From JAJECS01 sp965198185 (GTDB lineage Bacteria > Chloroflexota > UBA11872), in assembly GCA_965198185.1 (NCBI GenBank), contig CBDAOU010000002.1:620001-684000 (forward strand): DNA of 64,000 bases, read 5' to 3'. The notes under the pieces were generated by a model. It saw only the letters and a list, made by a program, of their open reading frames with translations. It did no database searches and was not told the origin of the DNA. Position numbers and translations under genes: made by a program. Numbering within the stretch: the stretch's first letter is position 1; each line of letters opens with the position of its first letter. Shown here one piece after another: positions 24,384 through 32,535 of the stretch.

Positions 24384-26039
24384 GTGGGCAATTCCGTGGC
24401 GACATCCGACCAGCACACCGGAGATAACGGGCCACCCGACGTCGTTTCCGGAACTGCGTTTCAGCGGGCCATGGCGGCGAGTCTGGAATGGCTCGAGGCA
24501 AACTCCGCACGCATTGACCGGCTCAATGTCTTTCCCGTGCCCGACGGAGACACCGGCACCAACATGGTGCTGACGCTCCGGGCGGCAGTGGAACAGGCTT
24601 CGCGCCGGGAGGCGCCCACCGTTGCCGAGGTCGGCCGCGACCTGGCTCGCGGCGCTCTGCTCGGGGCACGGGGCAATTCCGGGGTGATTCTTTCGCAAAT
24701 CCTGCGGGGGATGAGCGAAGGTTTGGCAAAGTTCGCGCACTGCGGTCCGGCCGAATTCGCCCGGGGCATCGAGCAGGCGTCCCGAGCGGCCGATGAATCG
24801 GTAACGAATCCGGTCGAAGGCACCATCCTCACGGTGGCGCGGGACGCGGCAAAGGCTGCGGTGGGAAATGCCGTGGGCACGCTGGAGGATCTGGGGACGG
24901 CCGTCGTCGACGCGGCGCGCACCTCGGTTCAGCGAACGCCCGAGCAGTTGGCCGTGCTCAAGGAGGCCGGCGTCGTCGATGCGGGCGGCCAAGGCTTGCT
25001 GGTGATCTACGAGGGTTTGCTGCGCAATCTACGCGGTCTCCCACCGCCGGAAGTGATGACCGAGGACCGTGGTCTTGATACGTTTTCGGAGTTTGCCGCC
25101 GCCCACGGCACCGATGAGCACGGCTATTGCACGGAGTTCGTGATCCTCGGTACCGACATGAATCCCGATGTGGTGCGCGAAACCATGGGTGAATACGGGG
25201 GCTCGTTGCTCGTGGTCGGCGACCCCACCCTCATCCGCGTCCACGTGCACACCGAGACGCCCGGCGAAGTGCTGAACGCCGCGCTGACATTCGGCCCGCT
25301 GGATGCCGTCAAGGCGGAAAACATGGACATGCAACAGGCCGAGAGCTTCGCCGGCGCCGCCACCGAAGCGTCGACCGCCACGGTTGCGCGCGTCCCGGTT
25401 GTGGCGACGGCCACGGGAGACGGCCTTACCAAAGTCTTCGAAAGCCTCGGCGCCACCGTCGTCGAGGGCGGGGCCAGCATGAATCCGAGCGCCGGCGACA
25501 TCCTGCAGGCGGTCGAGGCGTTCGAGGGCGACTGGGCGGTAGTGCTGCCCAACAACAAGAACATCGTGATGGCCGCGCGCCAGGCGGCCGAGCAATGCGA
25601 CAAGGATGTGCGCGTGGTCAGCACGCGGACGGTGCCCGAGGGCGTGGCCGCGCTCGTGGCGTTCAACGTAACGGCGTCGGCTGATACGAATGAACGCATG
25701 ATGCAGACGGCGGCGGATGAGATCACCACGCTTGAAATCACCCAAGCCGTGCGCGATGCGAAGATCGGCGGCTTGACCATCAAGCAGGGGGACTACCTCG
25801 GCCTCCAGGACGACGAGCTGGTGACCACCGGCCAGGTTCCCAATGACTTGGTGAAGCGCCTGCTGGAGGGGCTGGCCGACGACGAGCCGGAACTCGCCAC
25901 GATCTACTACGGCAGCCAGGTGGCATCCGAAACCGTTGAGCGGCTGAGCGATGACCTCCAGGCGAGCTTTCCGGACCTAGAGGTCGAAGTGATTTTGGGC
26001 GGCCAGGAGCTCTACCACTACGTCATCTCGGTCGAGTAG
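24384..26039 (+). CDS. DAK2-domain kinase, FakA/YloV-like
   Basis: The protein resembles FakA, which phosphorylates fatty acids held by a DegV-like FakB partner, feeding them into phospholipid synthesis. The 551 residues start with a DAK2 nucleotide-binding domain (LNVFPVPDGDTGTNMVLTLR near residue 45; ARGNSGVILSQILRG near residue 95; VDAGGQGLLVIYEGLL near residue 195). A long C-terminal domain follows (GYCTEFVILG, VHVHTETPGEVLNAALTFG, VVLPNNKNIVMAARQAAEQC). No DegV/FakB gene is in the window. The start could be GTG 24384 or GTG 24396, and the latter has better SD spacing. It precedes recG as in Gram-positive genomes. Confidence 0.87.
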   Translation: MGNSVATSDQHTGDNGPPDVVSGTAFQRAMAASLEWLEANSARIDRLNVFPVPDGDTGTNMVLTLRAAVEQASRREAPTVAEVGRDLARGALLGARGNSGVILSQILRGMSEGLAKFAHCGPAEFARGIEQASRAADESVTNPVEGTILTVARDAAKAAVGNAVGTLEDLGTAVVDAARTSVQRTPEQLAVLKEAGVVDAGGQGLLVIYEGLLRNLRGLPPPEVMTEDRGLDTFSEFAAAHGTDEHGYCTEFVILGTDMNPDVVRETMGEYGGSLLVVGDPTLIRVHVHTETPGEVLNAALTFGPLDAVKAENMDMQQAESFAGAATEASTATVARVPVVATATGDGLTKVFESLGATVVEGGASMNPSAGDILQAVEAFEGDWAVVLPNNKNIVMAARQAAEQCDKDVRVVSTRTVPEGVAALVAFNVTASADTNERMMQTAADEITTLEITQAVRDAKIGGLTIKQGDYLGLQDDELVTTGQVPNDLVKRLLEGLADDEPELATIYYGSQVASETVERLSDDLQASFPDLEVEVILGGQELYHYVISVE

Positions 26040-26042
26040 CGC

Positions 26043-28367
26043 GTGAGTGGGGCCGGCGCGCCGGCCACGCCGGCGATGGTCGAGCGGATTGCGCGCATCC
26101 TGCGTACCGAGCAGCAAACCGGGCATCAGGACACTGCCGTCGACGGCGGGCTATCCCGCTGGCTTGAACGCGACCTCGGTGATCTGCCGCCGGAGGTTGT
26201 CACCGCGCTGCGACGCCTCTCGAAATACTCATCCCTGAAGCCTGCAACGCGGCAGCATTTGACGGAAGCCGTGTTGCCGCTGCTGACGGCCGACGAAGTG
26301 CCTGGACCAAAGGGCAGCGTGGCTGATTCGGTCACTGAGCTGTGGGGGATCGGGGCCGCGGCGGCCAAGCGACTGCGCAGCCTGGGGATCTCGACCGCGG
26401 GCGATTTGCTGCGGCATGCGCCGCATCGCTACATCGACCACAGCGCGATTGTCCCCATCGCCGGCGTCGAGGCGGGGCAGGACGTGACGCTTGTCGGGTC
26501 GATTATTGATGTCGCCTCGCGCCGAGCGCAGACCCGTCGTCTCAGCATCACCGAGGCGGTCTTGCAAGACGATTCGGGGCAGATCAGCGCCGTATGGTTC
26601 AACCAGCCGTATCTGGCGAACACGCTCGCCGGTCGGCCGAATGTGGCGCTCGCCGGTCGTGTTGAGTACGGCCGGCACGGGCTGCAACTGACGAGCCCGG
26701 AGTATGAGCTGGACGCGGCGGAGCGGATTCACGCCGGGCGCCTGGTGCCGGTCTACCCGCTGACTGCCGGCGTGACCCAGCGCCAGCTGCGGCGGTGGGT
26801 TTCAGCGGCGGTGGATTCGCACGCGCACGTCCTGGAGGACCCCTTGCCGGAGGCGGTGCGGGAGCGCCGTGACCTGCCCGGCTTGAAGGACGCGGTGGTC
26901 ATGATGCACCGCCCGGACTCGGCTGCCAGTGCCGAGGCCGCGATGGCGCGCCTGGCGTTCGACGAGTTGCTCGTCTACCAGCTTGCGATCCTCACGCATC
27001 GCGGGCGCTGGCGCGACTCCCAGCCAGGGCGGCCTATCGAATTCGACCGCGACGCGATGGCCGAGTTCGGCGCGCAACTGCCATTCAAGCTCACCGGCGA
27101 TCAACGGGCCGCGCTGGCTGCGGTCCTCACCGACCTGGGGCGCGACACGCCCATGAGCCGGCTGGTGCAGGGCGACGTCGGCTCGGGCAAGACGGCCGTT
27201 GCCGCGGGCGCGCTCTTCGCGGTATGCCGCGCCGGCTGGCAGGGCGCGATGATGGCCCCCACGGAGGTGCTGGCCGAGCAGCATACGCAGACGCTCGCCG
27301 AACTGCTGGGGCCGCTGGGCGTGCGTGTCGAGCGCATCAGCGGCGGCATTCCGGCTGCGCCGAAGCGCCGGCTGTGGCGCGATGTGGCCGCCGGTGAGAT
27401 CGGCGTGGTCGTGGGGACGCAGGCGCTCATCCAGCAAAGCGCGCGGTTCGCCCGCCTGAATCTCGCCGTGGTGGATGAGCAGCATCGGTTTGGCGTGCAG
27501 CAGCGGGGTGAGATTCGGGCCAAGGGCTACAACCCGCACCTGCTGGCGATGACCGCCACACCCATTCCGCGCACCCTCGCGCTTACGTTTTATGGCGATC
27601 TGGACATCACGTCGATCCGTGAGATGCCCAGCGGGCGAAAACCGGTGCGCACGGCCTGGGTGCCGAAATCGCGCCGAGCCGACGCCTACGCGTTCGTGCG
27701 CGAGCGGGTGGAGGCCGGCGGACGGGCATTTCTGATCTGTCCGCTGATTCAGGAGTCGGAATCGCTCCAAGTGCGGTCCGCCAAAGATGAATTTGAGCGC
27801 CTCACCACGCAGGTCTATCCCGATCTGGCGCATGCCATTGGACTCTTGCACGGACGCCTGAGCGCCAAGGCCAAAGACGCGGTGATGCGATCCTTTCGGG
27901 ATGGCGAGGTGAAGATTCTTGTGGGAACGGCGGTCGTGGAAGTCGGCATCGACGTGCCGCAGGCCAACGTGATCATGATCGAAGGCGCCGAGCGCTTTGG
28001 GCTATCGCAGCTGCACCAATTGCGTGGTCGCGTCGGACGCGGCGGCCAGCAGAGTCATTGTTTGCTGCTGAGCGATACCACGGATGCCAGCGAAAACGCC
28101 CGGCTTCGCATCCTGCAAAGCGTGCATGATGGCTTCGCACTTGCGGAGCGTGACCTGGAACTGCGCGGCCCCGGGGATATCTTGGGCACGCGGCAGCACG
28201 GGCTGACGAGCTTTCGGTTTGCGAACGTGAGCGATATGGAAATGATCTGGCGAACGCGTGAGGACGCGGAAGCCATCATGCAGGCCGACCCTGAGCTTGA
28301 GCGTCCGGAGCACGCCCGGCTCGCGGCCGCCGTTCAATCGATGCTTCAGGAGAGCGAATGGAGCTGA
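26043..28367 (+). CDS. recG: ATP-dependent DNA helicase RecG
   Basis: RecG is a superfamily 2 helicase that remodels stalled forks and Holliday junctions. The 774 residues have an N-terminal wedge/OB domain (AVWFNQPYLANTLAG near residue 185), then the motor: Walker A LVQGDVGSGKTAVAAGALF near residue 377, PTEVLAEQH, Walker B VVDEQHRFGVQQR near residue 477, TATPIPRTLALTFYGDLD, and the C-terminal motifs VGTAVVEVGIDVPQAN and QLHQLRGRVGRGG. All motifs are intact, in contrast to priA upstream. It begins 3 bases after the FakA-like gene and precedes rsmD. Confidence 0.97.
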   Translation: MSGAGAPATPAMVERIARILRTEQQTGHQDTAVDGGLSRWLERDLGDLPPEVVTALRRLSKYSSLKPATRQHLTEAVLPLLTADEVPGPKGSVADSVTELWGIGAAAAKRLRSLGISTAGDLLRHAPHRYIDHSAIVPIAGVEAGQDVTLVGSIIDVASRRAQTRRLSITEAVLQDDSGQISAVWFNQPYLANTLAGRPNVALAGRVEYGRHGLQLTSPEYELDAAERIHAGRLVPVYPLTAGVTQRQLRRWVSAAVDSHAHVLEDPLPEAVRERRDLPGLKDAVVMMHRPDSAASAEAAMARLAFDELLVYQLAILTHRGRWRDSQPGRPIEFDRDAMAEFGAQLPFKLTGDQRAALAAVLTDLGRDTPMSRLVQGDVGSGKTAVAAGALFAVCRAGWQGAMMAPTEVLAEQHTQTLAELLGPLGVRVERISGGIPAAPKRRLWRDVAAGEIGVVVGTQALIQQSARFARLNLAVVDEQHRFGVQQRGEIRAKGYNPHLLAMTATPIPRTLALTFYGDLDITSIREMPSGRKPVRTAWVPKSRRADAYAFVRERVEAGGRAFLICPLIQESESLQVRSAKDEFERLTTQVYPDLAHAIGLLHGRLSAKAKDAVMRSFRDGEVKILVGTAVVEVGIDVPQANVIMIEGAERFGLSQLHQLRGRVGRGGQQSHCLLLSDTTDASENARLRILQSVHDGFALAERDLELRGPGDILGTRQHGLTSFRFANVSDMEMIWRTREDAEAIMQADPELERPEHARLAAAVQSMLQESEWS

Positions 28368-28402
28368 GCCCGCAACTCGTCGGCTCGCTCCGCCGTCCCT
28401 GA

Positions 28403-28981
28403 GTGGCAGCCAAGGGACGCGGGCTCCGCGTGGTGGCGGGCGAGTTTCGCGGGCGGCGCATCGATGTGGCGGCGGGCACGCGCCCGACGATCGATCGCCT
28501 GCGGGCGGCGATTTTCGACTCCTTGGGCGGTCCACCGCCGGCACGGGTGCTGGATTGCTATGCGGGTTCCGGCGCCTTCGGAATCGAGGCGCTGAGCCGC
28601 GGCGCTGAACATGCGCGACTCATTGAGCGCGACGCCCGCGCATGCGCGGCAATTCGCGCCAACCTGCGCCGGCTGGAACTGGAACACTGCGCCAGCGTTG
28701 AGCGCGCGAACGTTCTCCGCGCCGATCTTGCCGCTGGTGGTCCATTTGGCCTGGTCCTGGCAGATCCGCCCTACGACGATGACCCGTGGATCTCGCTTAT
28801 GGAGCGGCTGGCGCAGCCCGGCGTGGTTGCCGGCGGTGGAATGATCGTGGCTGAATTCAGCGCGCGGCGCGCCGCTCCCGACCCACCGCCGACATGGGAC
28901 GTGTGGAAGACGCGGCGTCACGGCGATGGGGCTTTTGCCATCTATTGCCGGTCAGGGAACTTCGAGTCTGATGACGATTGA
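28403..28981 (+). CDS. rsmD: 16S rRNA (guanine966-N2)-methyltransferase RsmD
   Basis: RsmD methylates G966 of 16S rRNA. The 192 residues show RVVAGEFRGRRIDVAAGTRP and then RPTIDRLRAAIFDSLG, the family N-terminus. The AdoMet site is VLDCYAGSGAFGIEALSRGA, and the catalytic motif DPPY lies in LVLADPPYDDDPW. The start is a GTG at 28403. The pairing rsmD-coaD is widely conserved. The C-terminus is slightly extended with acidic residues. Confidence 0.94.
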   Translation: MAAKGRGLRVVAGEFRGRRIDVAAGTRPTIDRLRAAIFDSLGGPPPARVLDCYAGSGAFGIEALSRGAEHARLIERDARACAAIRANLRRLELEHCASVERANVLRADLAAGGPFGLVLADPPYDDDPWISLMERLAQPGVVAGGGMIVAEFSARRAAPDPPPTWDVWKTRRHGDGAFAIYCRSGNFESDDD

Positions 28982-28988
28982 ATGTCGC

Positions 28989-28994
28989 TATAAT
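28989..28994 (+). promoter_or_regulatory. Perfect -10 box upstream of coaD
   Basis: TATAAT stands alone 30 bases before the coaD ATG in an otherwise GC-rich region. No good -35 box is found 16-18 bases upstream, so the promoter is tentative. Confidence 0.4.
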
Positions 28995-29023
28995 CGAGTT
29001 CGCAACCCCAGCGGCTTTCCAAT

Positions 29024-29515
29024 ATGCGGGCGCTTTTTGCTGCCACATTCGACCCAGCTACTAACGGACACCTGGACCTGATTGCGCGCAGCGCAGCCGT
29101 TCACGCCGAGGTTGTGGCGGGAGTATACGAGCAGCCGCAATCGCGCACGCTGTTTTCCACGGAAGAACGCGTCGCGTTGCTGGAGGCGGCAACCGCGCAT
29201 CTGCCCAACGTCTCCGTACGCGACTATCGGGGTCTCACGGTAGACTTTGCGCGGGACATTGAAGCGAGCGTATTGGTGCGCGGGCTGCGAGCAGTGTCTG
29301 ACTTCGAGTATGAATTCGCCCTGTCGGCCATGAATCGCCGTCTGGCGCCGGAGTTGGATACGGTGTTTTTTGTCTCAGCCCCCGAGCATGCGTACGTGAG
29401 TTCGTCGTTGGTGCGGGAGATCGGTGCCCTTGGCCGCAGCGTGGCGCCGTTTGTGCCACCAAACGTTGCCACGGCCGTGGCCGCGAAGTACGGCGATGCG
29501 TCGCCGAGGAGGTAG
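29024..29515 (+). CDS. coaD: Phosphopantetheine adenylyltransferase
   Basis: CoaD joins ATP and 4'-phosphopantetheine to give dephospho-CoA, the penultimate step of CoA synthesis. The 163 residues have the nucleotidyltransferase motif as FDPATNGHLDLI, where TxGH reads TNGH. Also present are VLVRGLRAVSDFEYEFALSAMNR, which binds the substrate, and the C-terminal YVSSSLVREIGALG. CoA supplies the acyl-carrier arm used by the fatty acid genes downstream (fabD, acpP). Confidence 0.96.
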   Translation: MRALFAATFDPATNGHLDLIARSAAVHAEVVAGVYEQPQSRTLFSTEERVALLEAATAHLPNVSVRDYRGLTVDFARDIEASVLVRGLRAVSDFEYEFALSAMNRRLAPELDTVFFVSAPEHAYVSSSLVREIGALGRSVAPFVPPNVATAVAAKYGDASPRR

Positions 29516-29521
29516 CTAGCC

Positions 29522-30004
29522 ATCGATCTCATCAACCTGATCGAACGCCTTGAGGCTCTCGTAACCGCCGCCCAGCGCGTGCCGATGATGCGTCGCATCG
29601 TGATGGATGAGCGCGGCCTACTCGAGATCGTTGACGAAATGCGTATTCGAATCCCGGAGGAAGTCCGGGAGGCGCGGCGGGTGCTGCGTGAACGCGAGCA
29701 GATCCCACAATCGGCCCAGATGGAGGCGGAGCAGATCATCCAGCAGGCCCGGGAGCAGGCGGATCAAATGCTGCGCGACGAGGAGATTGTGCGCCAAGCC
29801 GAAGCGCGGGCGGAGCAGATCGTCGAGGTGGCGGAGGAGCGAACCGAGGCGTCGCGCGAGGAAATGGATGTCTACGCCCTCAACATGCTGCGAGATATCG
29901 AGCACCGCTTGATTTCCCACCTGGCCAGCATTCGACGCGGCATTACGGCGCTCGACGAAGATTCCGCCGGTATTACGGAAATCGGCGAAGAAGAAACCGT
30001 ATAG
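29522..30004 (+). CDS. Coiled-coil protein conserved between coaD and yceD
   Basis: I recognise this as the small helical protein that follows coaD in Chloroflexota and some Actinobacteria, sometimes labelled ATPase or ATP-synthase b-like. Its function is unknown. The sequence is nearly all charged helix (VREARRVLREREQIPQSAQ, EAEQIIQQAREQADQML, RQAEARAEQIVEVAEE), consistent with a coiled coil. From memory, homologues start M-D-x-L-x-LIDRLE; here the matching residues IDLINLIERLEALV begin with an ATC codon at 29522, and GAGGAGG lies 9 bases upstream. A conventional start would be GTG 29579, which would delete this conserved first helix. I therefore give the longer form, 160 residues, but the start is uncertain. 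Confidence 0.72.
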   Translation: MDLINLIERLEALVTAAQRVPMMRRIVMDERGLLEIVDEMRIRIPEEVREARRVLREREQIPQSAQMEAEQIIQQAREQADQMLRDEEIVRQAEARAEQIVEVAEERTEASREEMDVYALNMLRDIEHRLISHLASIRRGITALDEDSAGITEIGEEETV

Positions 30005-30026
30005 GCCGCTTAGGCGTCCCGTCATC

Positions 30027-30548
30027 GTGAATGACTTTGTCTTCAATGTCGCGGCCTTTGTGCGCGAGCCGCCCGGAACCAGCCGGCGGGACGACGTTCT
30101 GGCTCCGCCCGAGGCGCTGGACGTCCCGGAGGTGGTTGGACCCGTGGTTGGCCGGGTGCAGCTGGTGCGATTGGGCGATGTCATCCACGCAACCGGCGAA
30201 TTCGAGACGCCGGTCGAGCAACCGTGCGCACGATGTCTCGAGCCGGCCCGCAAGACCCTGACCTTCGAGGCCGATGGCGAGTTCGTGATCGACCCGGGCG
30301 AGCGCGCGACCGAGGATTCGGGCCTGGAGCCTGTTTGGCCGCTGGATGAGCGGCACAACCTTGACCTTTCGCCGCTGCTGGCCGAGGGCGTGATTGCCGC
30401 GCTGCCGCTGATGCCCGTTTGCCGGCCGGCGTGTCCCGGCCTGGAGGCCGTGGAGAAGCCTGCTGAAGCGGCGATCGATCCGCGCTGGAGTCAACTCGCC
30501 GAACTTCGCGCCACAATGTTTCCGGATATGCCCGGAACTAAGCGATAA
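30027..30548 (+). CDS. yceD: YceD family protein (DUF177)
   Basis: YceD is a small cytoplasmic protein linked to 23S rRNA accumulation in bacteria and chloroplasts; its exact activity is not defined. The 173 residues show the two cysteine motifs of the family, EQPCARCLEP near residue 65 and MPVCRPACPGL near residue 130, plus the NLDLSPLLAEGVIAALPL segment between them. It lies just before rpmF (L32) with a 9-base gap, the most conserved neighbourhood for this family. Confidence 0.92.
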   Translation: MNDFVFNVAAFVREPPGTSRRDDVLAPPEALDVPEVVGPVVGRVQLVRLGDVIHATGEFETPVEQPCARCLEPARKTLTFEADGEFVIDPGERATEDSGLEPVWPLDERHNLDLSPLLAEGVIAALPLMPVCRPACPGLEAVEKPAEAAIDPRWSQLAELRATMFPDMPGTKR

Positions 30549-30557
30549 TAGGAGCCT

Positions 30558-30758
30558 ATGGGAGCCCAACCTAAACGTCGGCTGACGCGCTCGCGTCGCC
30601 ACCGGCGCCGAAATCAAATCCGCGTCGCCAGCCCGACCCTGGTGCGCTGTCCGACCTGTCACGCCCTGATGCGAAGCCATCATGTCTGCGAGGTCTGCGG
30701 CAATCTGCGCGGCACCGTGGTCGTGGAGCCAAGCGAGCAGGCTGCCAAGTATCGGTAG
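30558..30758 (+). CDS. rpmF: 50S ribosomal protein L32, zinc-binding form
   Basis: L32 is a small basic ribosomal protein. The 66 residues start GAQPKRRLTRSRRHRRRNQ, as expected for mature L32, then CPTCHALMRSHHVCEVCGN provides four cysteines for a zinc ribbon. The ATG has GGAG 4 bases upstream. Together with L28 and L31 it shows that the organism keeps zinc-binding versions of these proteins at their standard loci. Confidence 0.95.
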   Translation: MGAQPKRRLTRSRRHRRRNQIRVASPTLVRCPTCHALMRSHHVCEVCGNLRGTVVVEPSEQAAKYR

Positions 30759-30773
30759 CGGGCGCGGGCGGCG

Positions 30774-31772
30774 GTGACAACCGCCGGTAAGCCAGGGGTC
30801 GCCTACGTCTTTCCGGGACAGGGCGCCCAAGCGGTCGGCATGGGCGCGGACCTCTTTGCCAGATCGAGTGCCGCGCGCGACGTGTTTGCGGCGGCGAACA
30901 AGGCCTTTGGCGATGATCTGGCCGCCTGTTGCTTCCATGGTCCGGCCGAGGCCTTGCACCCAACCCGCACGCAGCAGCCGGCAATTGTCGCGGTGGCTCT
31001 CGCCGCATTTGCCGCCTTCAACGAGGCTCTCGGCCACCCGGGTGTGGCGCTGAGTGACGATCACGCCCCGCCCGTGCGCGCCCTGGCGGGGCACAGCGTG
31101 GGCTTGTGGGCCGCGGTGGCCGTTGGCGGGGCGCTCGACCTTGGCACCACGATGGCGATGGTTGTAACCCGTGGAAAGGCCATGCAGTCCGCAGCGGCGA
31201 TCCGGCCGGGACGTATGAGCGCTGTCCTGGCGCTGGCCCCCGAGTTGGCTGAATCAGTTGTGGCTGAGATTCGCGCGCGTGTTCCTGGAAGCTATCTCTC
31301 CGTGGCCAATATCAACACGCCCGGCCAGGTGATTGTCGGCGGGGACTTGACGTCGCTGGGCGAGCTGCCCGAGGCGGCGAAGGCGGCCGGCGCGCGCCGG
31401 GTGGTGCCGTTGGAGGTTTCCGGGGCGTTTCACACCGTCGCCATGCTGCCGGCGCGGGACGTGATGCGTGATCGCCTATTGGCGGTTCCGTTCGAGGATC
31501 CCCGAGTTCCCGTGATCGCCAATTTGGATGGCCAGCCCATGCGCACAGCCGCCGAGTTGCGCGTTGAGCTTGCGGAGCACGTGGCGGCCCCATTGCAGTG
31601 GTGGCGCGGCGTGGGCACACTCGTGGAGCTGGGCGTGACCCATGTCGTGGAATTTGGGCACAAAGGCCTGCTGACAAGCATGCTGCGCCGCGCGGGGCAA
31701 GACGTTTCCCTGCTCAACGTCTACGATGCTGATTCGGCCGACGCCGCGGCGAAGGAATTGCGCAATGTCTGA
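30774..31772 (+). CDS. fabD: Malonyl-CoA:ACP transacylase
   Basis: FabD moves malonate from CoA to acyl carrier protein at the entry of type II fatty acid synthesis. The 332 residues begin with the oxyanion motif VFPGQGAQAVGMG. The active-site serine is in AGHSVGLWAAV, where most enzymes have GHSLGE. The catalytic histidine lies in SGAFHTVAM, and the substrate region MQSAAAIRPGRMSAVLAL is typical. The start is a GTG 15 bases after rpmF. The usual plsX-fabH pair between rpmF and fabD is missing here, and fabH lies 8 kb away. Confidence 0.94.
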   Translation: MTTAGKPGVAYVFPGQGAQAVGMGADLFARSSAARDVFAAANKAFGDDLAACCFHGPAEALHPTRTQQPAIVAVALAAFAAFNEALGHPGVALSDDHAPPVRALAGHSVGLWAAVAVGGALDLGTTMAMVVTRGKAMQSAAAIRPGRMSAVLALAPELAESVVAEIRARVPGSYLSVANINTPGQVIVGGDLTSLGELPEAAKAAGARRVVPLEVSGAFHTVAMLPARDVMRDRLLAVPFEDPRVPVIANLDGQPMRTAAELRVELAEHVAAPLQWWRGVGTLVELGVTHVVEFGHKGLLTSMLRRAGQDVSLLNVYDADSADAAAKELRNV

Positions 31773-32529
31773 CCCCATAGCTGGCCGCCTGACCGATCGG
31801 CGCACGTTGATCACCGGGGCGTCTGGTGCGCTGGGTGAGGCGTTTGCTCGTCGCTTGGGGGCCGAGGGTGCGCGGCTGGTGCTGCACTACAACCGGAACG
31901 AGGCCAAGGCGCGGACGCTGGCCGCGGCGATCCAGGAAGCCGGCGGCTCGGCCGTGGTCGTGGGAGGCGAGTTGTCGACCACCGAGGGCGCCAATCACGT
32001 CGTGGATGAATCGATCCGAGTTCTTGGCGGTCTGGACGTGCTCATCAATAACGCCGGCATCATTCGCGACGCGCTGCTGATGCGGATGCGGGACGAGGAC
32101 TGGGACGACGTGATCCGCACGAACCTGCGCTCGGCGTTCGCCTGCTCGCGGCGGGCGGTGCGCGGGATGTTGCGGCAGCGCGACGGGCGGATCATCAACA
32201 TCTCGTCGGTGGCCGGCACCGGGGGCAATGCCGGCCAAACGAACTACGCCGCCGCCAAGGCCGGATTGGTGGGATTTACCCTTGCCTTGGCGCGCGAGGT
32301 GGCCGCTCGCGGGATCACGGTCAATGCCGTGGCCCCTGGATTCGTCATTTCGCCGCTGACCGATGACCTGGAGGGGGAGCTTCGCGAGTGGATCATCGAC
32401 CGCATCCCGCTGGGGCGCTTTGCCACGCCTGACGATGTTGCGGGCGCGGTGGCGTTTCTGGCGTCCAGTGACGCCTCGTACATCACCGGGCAGGTCATGA
32501 CGATCGACGGCGGCCTCCACATGGGATGA
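31765..32529 (+). CDS. fabG: 3-oxoacyl-ACP reductase
   Basis: FabG is a short-chain dehydrogenase that reduces 3-oxoacyl-ACP with NADPH. The 254 residues carry the nucleotide-binding TLITGASGALGEAFARRLG, the structural LINNAGI, the catalytic serine in INISSVAG and the Y-x3-K pair in TNYAAAKAGL. The C-terminal YITGQVMTIDGGLHMG is typical for FabG. The ATG at 31765 overlaps fabD by 8 bases, so the two are coupled. Other short-chain dehydrogenase activities are possible but the context makes FabG the clear choice. Confidence 0.92.
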   Translation: MSDPIAGRLTDRRTLITGASGALGEAFARRLGAEGARLVLHYNRNEAKARTLAAAIQEAGGSAVVVGGELSTTEGANHVVDESIRVLGGLDVLINNAGIIRDALLMRMRDEDWDDVIRTNLRSAFACSRRAVRGMLRQRDGRIINISSVAGTGGNAGQTNYAAAKAGLVGFTLALAREVAARGITVNAVAPGFVISPLTDDLEGELREWIIDRIPLGRFATPDDVAGAVAFLASSDASYITGQVMTIDGGLHMG

Positions 32530-32535
32530 CGCCGG

